Shown piece by piece: positions 19,466 through 23,188 of a DNA stretch of 23,188 nt (position 1 is the stretch's first letter; every line of letters begins with the position of its first letter). The notes under the pieces were generated by a model, which ran no database searches, had not been told where the DNA came from, and was given only the letters and a program-made list of their open reading frames with translations. The stretch is taken from the IMG/VR virus record IMGVR_UViG_3300027771_000105, positions 1-23,188 of that record. One strand, given 5' to 3'. The stretch comes from a virus. The position numbers were made by a program, and so were the translations under genes.

Positions 19466-20891
19466 TATCTTTGTCCTCGGTAGGCTCGTCTAATAAGTAA
19501 GCCATATCTGCAAATGTTTTTCTGAAATCTGTTCCGCGCATCTCGTCTAGTTTGTTAATGTATTCTCTAAACTCAGGCAATCGTTGACTCCAATCTTCAC
19601 TACGAGCAAAACTAATCATACCACGTAAACGCTTAATGCCGTATTCTGCCTCTTCCCATTTTTGGTAATCAACTTTGCCTTTGTGCCAACTCGGAACACC
19701 TAGTTCCCAATTCTCTTTCCACCATTCAATAAACTCTTCATACTTGGCTTCAGTTTTATCTAAGAACTCATCAGGCAATACCTTGACATTCAAATGTCCT
19801 GGCCAGTACACAAAGTGATAGTTAATACCACCTGCACCAAAGGGCCACATGTTGGTTTTCTTCAAGTCTGATTGCAGTTTCCATTTAAGGAAGTCTGGAA
19901 TGTAATGAATATTTAGTGCGTTAACTGCACACGCGATTGTAACTTCTACGTTGTTAGAAGTCTGTTTATCAAGACGCTCAAACATTGCAAGTTGATGTGA
20001 CCATTCACTTGGGTAACGAATATAATCGTTCATCTCGCCAATACTATCAATACTATAATGGAAACGTACCTTTTGGAAATGCTTCCATTGCTCTAGTAGA
20101 CGATCAGGCAATTCAATGCCATTACTGTTATAACGCAACTCAATCTGAGATGCATAACCCATTTCAATAACTTTATCTAGGATTTCATAATGCTCTTCGA
20201 TAACCGTCGATTCGCCGCCTGCAAAGTATAGTTGACGCATGAATGGAATTTGAGCATAAAATTGTTCCCAAAACTGTGGGTTGTTTTTATGCCAGTTATA
20301 ATTAGCACCAAACTGCTTGCCTTTATCATCCCAAGACATTGTTTCTTTTAGTGACTCATTGGTAATCTGTGGATACAACTTATTCCAATCTTTTACCCAT
20401 CCTGATGAATCGTGTGGACTACACATAACGCAACCAAGTTGGCATTTAGTACCCATACGGATATCAATGTATCGTAGTTTTGAATCAGTTGAACCGTCTT
20501 CATATGTTTCTTTAACAAGTTCATCAACATCAATTCCATCACGCATCCAGTACTGTGTTTCCCACTGGCGCTTAGATCGATGTCCTGCATCTTCTTCTTT
20601 GTAACATTTCAAACAACTAGCGGGCTTTTCCCCTGCAAGCATTTGTTGACGTACTCCACGCATGTAACTATTGTTCCATGCACTAGACAAGTCACTGTTG
20701 TTTAGGTTTGCAGGCTTACCATCATCTGTCTTAACAATGCCAACTCGCCCACCGTGAACTTTATCATTTGTTGCACCAACACTACTTGCATTTGCTGTAC
20801 AACAAACTCTCATACTGCCGTCTGGGCGAGTACTCAAATGTATCCAAGGTAGAATACAAAACGTATCTGATGGTAATTTCTTTTCTGTCAT
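19458..20891 (-). CDS. Twitch-type radical SAM protein (477 aa)
   Basis: Same architecture as the 437-aa protein: FCILPWIHLS (C12), MRVCCTA (C30, C31), ASCLKCYKEE (C93, C96), then the core KCQLGCVMCS (C150, C154, C157) and LYFAGGESTV (225-228). YSIDSIGEMNDYIR matches the paralogue's CSLEGMGDMNDYLR. The two are diverged copies and may act on different positions of one substrate. First gene after a TATAAATA late core at 20927-20934, so its expression is expected late; it overlaps the nucleosidase start by 8 nt. A small hairpin GTGTC/GACAC lies just before its RBS (20905-20921). Confidence 0.82.
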   Translation of the reverse strand: MTEKKLPSDTFCILPWIHLSTRPDGSMRVCCTANASSVGATNDKVHGGRVGIVKTDDGKPANLNNSDLSSAWNNSYMRGVRQQMLAGEKPASCLKCYKEEDAGHRSKRQWETQYWMRDGIDVDELVKETYEDGSTDSKLRYIDIRMGTKCQLGCVMCSPHDSSGWVKDWNKLYPQITNESLKETMSWDDKGKQFGANYNWHKNNPQFWEQFYAQIPFMRQLYFAGGESTVIEEHYEILDKVIEMGYASQIELRYNSNGIELPDRLLEQWKHFQKVRFHYSIDSIGEMNDYIRYPSEWSHQLAMFERLDKQTSNNVEVTIACAVNALNIHYIPDFLKWKLQSDLKKTNMWPFGAGGINYHFVYWPGHLNVKVLPDEFLDKTEAKYEEFIEWWKENWELGVPSWHKGKVDYQKWEEAEYGIKRLRGMISFARSEDWSQRLPEFREYINKLDEMRGTDFRKTFADMAYLLDEPTEDKDSD

Positions 20892-20926
20892 TTTAGTTTC
20901 CTTTGTGTCGATTTATGACACTCTTT

Positions 20927-20934
20927 TATTTATA
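20927..20934 (-). promoter_or_regulatory. T4-like late promoter core (TATAAATA)
   Basis: TATAAATA 36 bp before the ATG of the 477-aa radical SAM gene, in the only gap between it and the oxygenase gene. The best-placed late core of the decoration locus; it would drive 20891 to about 14964. Confidence 0.65.
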
Positions 20935-21634
20935 TGTTATAGATGGTATCTGCATTACCGTTACGCACAATATCCCATGTTGATGGTGTTGCTGTACCTG
21001 TGATCTGTAAACAAGGACGCTTTGACCAACTACCATTCCATGTTAAATGAGGCAATGTACTCCATTCCCATGTAAATATAGTACCTGCTTTCCATTGGGT
21101 GTATACTCTATTACCAAACTGAAAGACTTGTCCTGGTTCCCAATCTTCTAATGTGATCAAGAAGCGTATTTTATTGTCGTTTGAATGCTTGAATTCGGGA
21201 TTATCTATCACACGCTCTTTACGTGGGTTTCCCGGCAAGTTATCAATATGCCACATAAGTTGATCGTTAGGGAACTGCTCATTGAACTTACATGTTAACT
21301 TTTCATCTTTATCAAGTTGTAATAAATCTGTGATCGCATTTAATTTTGGGAACTCGCTAGGGAACTTATCGTAATTAATTTTACGAAACATAGTAGATCC
21401 AGGTTTACCATCAGGATTCTCTTTATCTTCTTCTATATGGTTTTTACTTTTTTTGTTAGCAGCATGTTCATAACGCTGTTCATTATAATTTTGAACATTG
21501 AAGTCTTTTGAACGAGCATGATCTATCTCTGTTGTCCAGTCACCATTGACTATTCCAACAATCTTAACATACTCACCTTCTTCATCTGTGCGAAATTTAT
21601 CAAAGTGCCAAGGTGTTTTAAACGGACTTGACAT
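20930..21634 (-). CDS. Fe(II)/2-oxoglutarate-dependent oxygenase-like protein
   Basis: 234 aa. LMWHIDNLPG supplies an H-x-D (H129, D131), LPHLTWNGSW a distal His (H196) and SKRPCLQITG an Arg (R206) about ten residues later, the arrangement of the double-stranded beta-helix oxygenases (facial triad plus 2-oxoglutarate-binding Arg). KIRFLITLEDWEPGQVF lies on a core strand, as in the aspartyl/asparaginyl hydroxylase-type group. It may hydroxylate a phage structural protein or a sugar. Substrate not readable. The N-terminal 80 residues are polar and not conserved in appearance. Its ATG overlaps the stop of the gene upstream. Confidence 0.65.
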   Translation of the reverse strand: MSSPFKTPWHFDKFRTDEEGEYVKIVGIVNGDWTTEIDHARSKDFNVQNYNEQRYEHAANKKSKNHIEEDKENPDGKPGSTMFRKINYDKFPSEFPKLNAITDLLQLDKDEKLTCKFNEQFPNDQLMWHIDNLPGNPRKERVIDNPEFKHSNDNKIRFLITLEDWEPGQVFQFGNRVYTQWKAGTIFTWEWSTLPHLTWNGSWSKRPCLQITGTATPSTWDIVRNGNADTIYNI

Positions 21635-22290
21635 TATGGTATTCGCTTTACAGATATATATGTGTCATTGGTCATAATGTCAAGTTTATTAGCCGTTTTC
21701 CAAGCAAATCCATCAATTGATTGGAATGCTTGATTGTTATATAGTGAGAAATTCATATCTTTACGAACTGCGAAGTCTGTTATCTTTGCAGATTCAGTCC
21801 ACAGCAACTTTCTCATTGTATTATAATCAGTATACCCAGGCGCATAATCTGGATAATGTCCCTCGCTAAAATCCATAACTTCTGACCACCATGCAAATGA
21901 TTTCTGTGGTTCTCTATATACAAGAACTATATAATCACCAGAAAAATTATTCCACACGTAATCTAGATTAAATTGTCTAGCCAAGAAATGATCTTTTATT
22001 ATTTTGTAACCAGTACCAGTGAATACTGTATCTATGTCGTTGATTATTTTTGATTTATCCATAAAATTGAAGTCTATCCAATCTTCACCACATCCCATTC
22101 CTGGTCCCCAATAACTACCACGATGTCCGTTGTTAGTATCGGTTGGTGAATACGCTCTATGATAACTTGTGCGTTCATCTGATTCATCAGTCTGATCACA
22201 TGGTAACACTTGACGCATATGCATATCTATTCCAGACCATTTAGATCCGGGTATACCGCACATCCATATTCTGGTTGCACTATCAGTCAT
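21634..22290 (-). CDS. Sulfotransferase-like protein
   Basis: 218 aa. IWMCGIPGSKWSGIDMHMR near the N-terminus resembles the phosphate-binding loop (5'-PSB) of PAPS sulfotransferases, and YIVLVYREPQKSFAWWSEV resembles the 3'-phosphate-binding strand and helix (R-x-P...S). KIIKDHFLARQFNLDYVW lies between, as a His-bearing segment. It is smaller than most sulfotransferases and the C-terminal region is not recognised. A phage-encoded enzyme of this type could sulfate a glycan. A kinase of the same P-loop clan is an alternative. Overlaps the 97-aa gene by 8 nt. Confidence 0.5.
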   Translation of the reverse strand: MTDSATRIWMCGIPGSKWSGIDMHMRQVLPCDQTDESDERTSYHRAYSPTDTNNGHRGSYWGPGMGCGEDWIDFNFMDKSKIINDIDTVFTGTGYKIIKDHFLARQFNLDYVWNNFSGDYIVLVYREPQKSFAWWSEVMDFSEGHYPDYAPGYTDYNTMRKLLWTESAKITDFAVRKDMNFSLYNNQAFQSIDGFAWKTANKLDIMTNDTYISVKRIP

Positions 22291-22576
22291 GATTGCCGAA
22301 TAGACCGTCTAGCACGCTCTTCACATCGGTGCTTACATCATATTCGATTGCTTCATAATCAAGAGCAATATCAACGTTCATGACATCTTCTCGCTCGATT
22401 CCTGCGAATACATCTTCTGCCGATGTAATAGAATCTAGCATTTCATCTGATATTTCTATCTTCTCACCACCTACTAATGTAAGGATGATTGCTTGTATAT
22501 ATTTGGGAGGTATAGTTTGTATGTCGATCTCATCAAAAATTTTACTAAATGATCTATCGTTTTGTTCAATTGCCAT
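22283..22576 (-). CDS. Acidic hypothetical phage protein, 97 aa
   Basis: Contains FDEIDIQTIPPKYIQAI followed by a strongly acidic stretch (EISDEMLDSITSAEDVFAG, EREDVMNVDIALDYEA). It resembles a small protein seen in T4-like cyanophages near structural genes, without known function. Starts after an AT-rich gap (22577-22635) holding CATAAATA, one base off the late core. Confidence 0.65.
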   Translation of the reverse strand: MAIEQNDRSFSKIFDEIDIQTIPPKYIQAIILTLVGGEKIEISDEMLDSITSAEDVFAGIEREDVMNVDIALDYEAIEYDVSTDVKSVLDGLFGNHD

Positions 22577-22635
22577 GATTTATTTATTCCAAGTGTACTT
22601 GTAAATTGTAAGTATTCTAATTATATTTATGCTAT

Positions 22636-23188
22636 TTAATAACATAATCCTTGCTTAGATAGTTCCTGTAGTAGATTCCATGTATGTTCCCATCCCTCTA
22701 CTGTAAAGCACTTATCACTTGTGTTTCTTCTGCCAATGATGGCTTGTTTAAGAGGAGCATCATTGCCACCTTCTTCCATCCTATCACCAAAGAAATAAAT
22801 AGTTTGTTCGTCAAAATCATGAATGATCTGACTTTTGTCTTTCCCATTGGGTAGTATATCAAGACCCGTCTCACCTGCAACATGTGCAGTTATCCCGGAC
22901 TCTTTAAATTTAAAGTTGAACGCTTCAGCAATTAGTTTACGCTCTTTATGTACAAATTCATATTCTACATAGGCTGCGCGATCTTCCACTGTTGCACCTC
23001 TACCCACTATACTGAAATTCGCCATTCCTTGACGATCTTCAATATGCATTCCTGTCTTAATACTAAATTCAGATTCCTCTAATTTAGCGTTTAGGAATTC
23101 TCTCTCTTCGTCACCAAGTACCCATTCATTGCATTCGATTTCTACATCTTTGCACCACACATTATTACCACTACATTGATATACTTTA
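22636..23188 (-). CDS. Eukaryotic-type phosphomannomutase (HAD family), 5' end outside the window
   Basis: The frame is open to the window edge, so at least 184 residues are visible and the N-terminal catalytic DxDxT motif lies beyond 23188. Residues here match the C-terminal two-thirds of PMM2-type phosphomannomutases: VYQCSGNN near the edge, DRQGMANFSIVGRGAT (compare GMLNVSPIGR), EYEFVHKERKL, VAGETGLDILPNGKDKSQ (compare GGQISFDVFPDGWDK) and IYFFGDRMEEGGND (compare YFFGDKTMPGGNDHEI). It interconverts mannose-6-P and mannose-1-P or, in phage relatives, another hexose phosphate. It could feed GDP-mannose to the glycosyltransferase at 17348. Confidence 0.85.
   Translation of the reverse strand, partial: KVYQCSGNNVWCKDVEIECNEWVLGDEEREFLNAKLEESEFSIKTGMHIEDRQGMANFSIVGRGATVEDRAAYVEYEFVHKERKLIAEAFNFKFKESGITAHVAGETGLDILPNGKDKSQIIHDFDEQTIYFFGDRMEEGGNDAPLKQAIIGRRNTSDKCFTVEGWEHTWNLLQELSKQGLCY

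Noticed and set aside
1-23188. CRISPR arrays, insertion sequences, integrases, homing endonucleases
   Set aside because: Looked for and not seen: no spaced repeat arrays, transposase or GIY/HNH/LAGLIDADG motifs.

Overview
The window reads as an accessory or early/late boundary region of a tailed, T4-like (myovirus-type) bacteriophage, probably marine. The reasons are: densely packed genes all on the minus strand with frequent 1-17 nt overlaps; a tRNA array; phage nucleotide-metabolism enzymes (dUTPase/dCTP-deaminase family, ThyX, GTP cyclohydrolase I, QueD, QueE); a SleB-type lysis hydrolase; several families I recall from T4-like cyanophages and marine phages; and two promoter classes. One class is near-consensus sigma70 promoters with exactly 17-bp spacers. 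The other is TATAAATA, the T4 late-promoter core, repeated in front of minus-strand genes. A gammaproteobacterial-type host is an inference from the promoters and the E. coli-like IscU/IscA numbering; it is not proven.

Layout, low to high coordinate (transcription runs right to left). 1-2346: three late-promoter genes whose N-termini look like the T4 capsid-targeting peptide. One carries nucleotidyltransferase/ligase motifs and one carries PD-(D/E)xK-like residues, so they may be internal head proteins injected with the DNA. 2461-4095: a dUTPase/dCTP deaminase family enzyme, a DUF3310-like protein and a TGT/DpdA-like transglycosylase. 4142-5444: small conserved phage proteins and a PD-(D/E)xK nuclease-like protein. 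5510-7974: folE, queE and queD, the 7-deazaguanine precursor pathway without a visible queC. 7998-10201: SleB hydrolase, HExxH metallopeptidase-like protein, DUF1353 protein, thyX and a small gene. 10198-11510: small hypotheticals.

11609-14540: RNA-rich zone. Recognisable tRNAs are Arg(TCT), Tyr(GTA), Arg(ACG), Met(CAT), Pro(TGG) and an atypical Ile(GAT). There are also degenerate or unusual tRNA-like elements, including one 117-nt tRNA interrupted by a hairpin in the anticodon loop and one 134-nt structured element with tRNA-like ends. Embedded here are iscU and iscA, a 38-aa gene with two tandem strong promoters and its own terminator, and several small genes.

14964-23188: a radical-SAM/decoration locus. 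It has a radical SAM core and a separate SPASM half, two twitch-type radical SAM proteins, a glycosyltransferase fused to a methyltransferase-like domain, an MTA/SAH nucleosidase, an Fe(II)/2OG oxygenase-like protein, a sulfotransferase-like protein and a eukaryotic-type phosphomannomutase cut by the window edge.

A unifying reading (inference): the phage runs many Fe-S/SAM enzymes (QueE plus three radical SAM proteins). It brings its own Fe-S scaffold and carrier (IscU/IscA) to build their clusters, and a nucleosidase that can remove the inhibitory by-products 5'-deoxyadenosine and SAH. The other half of the window supplies a modified-guanine pathway.
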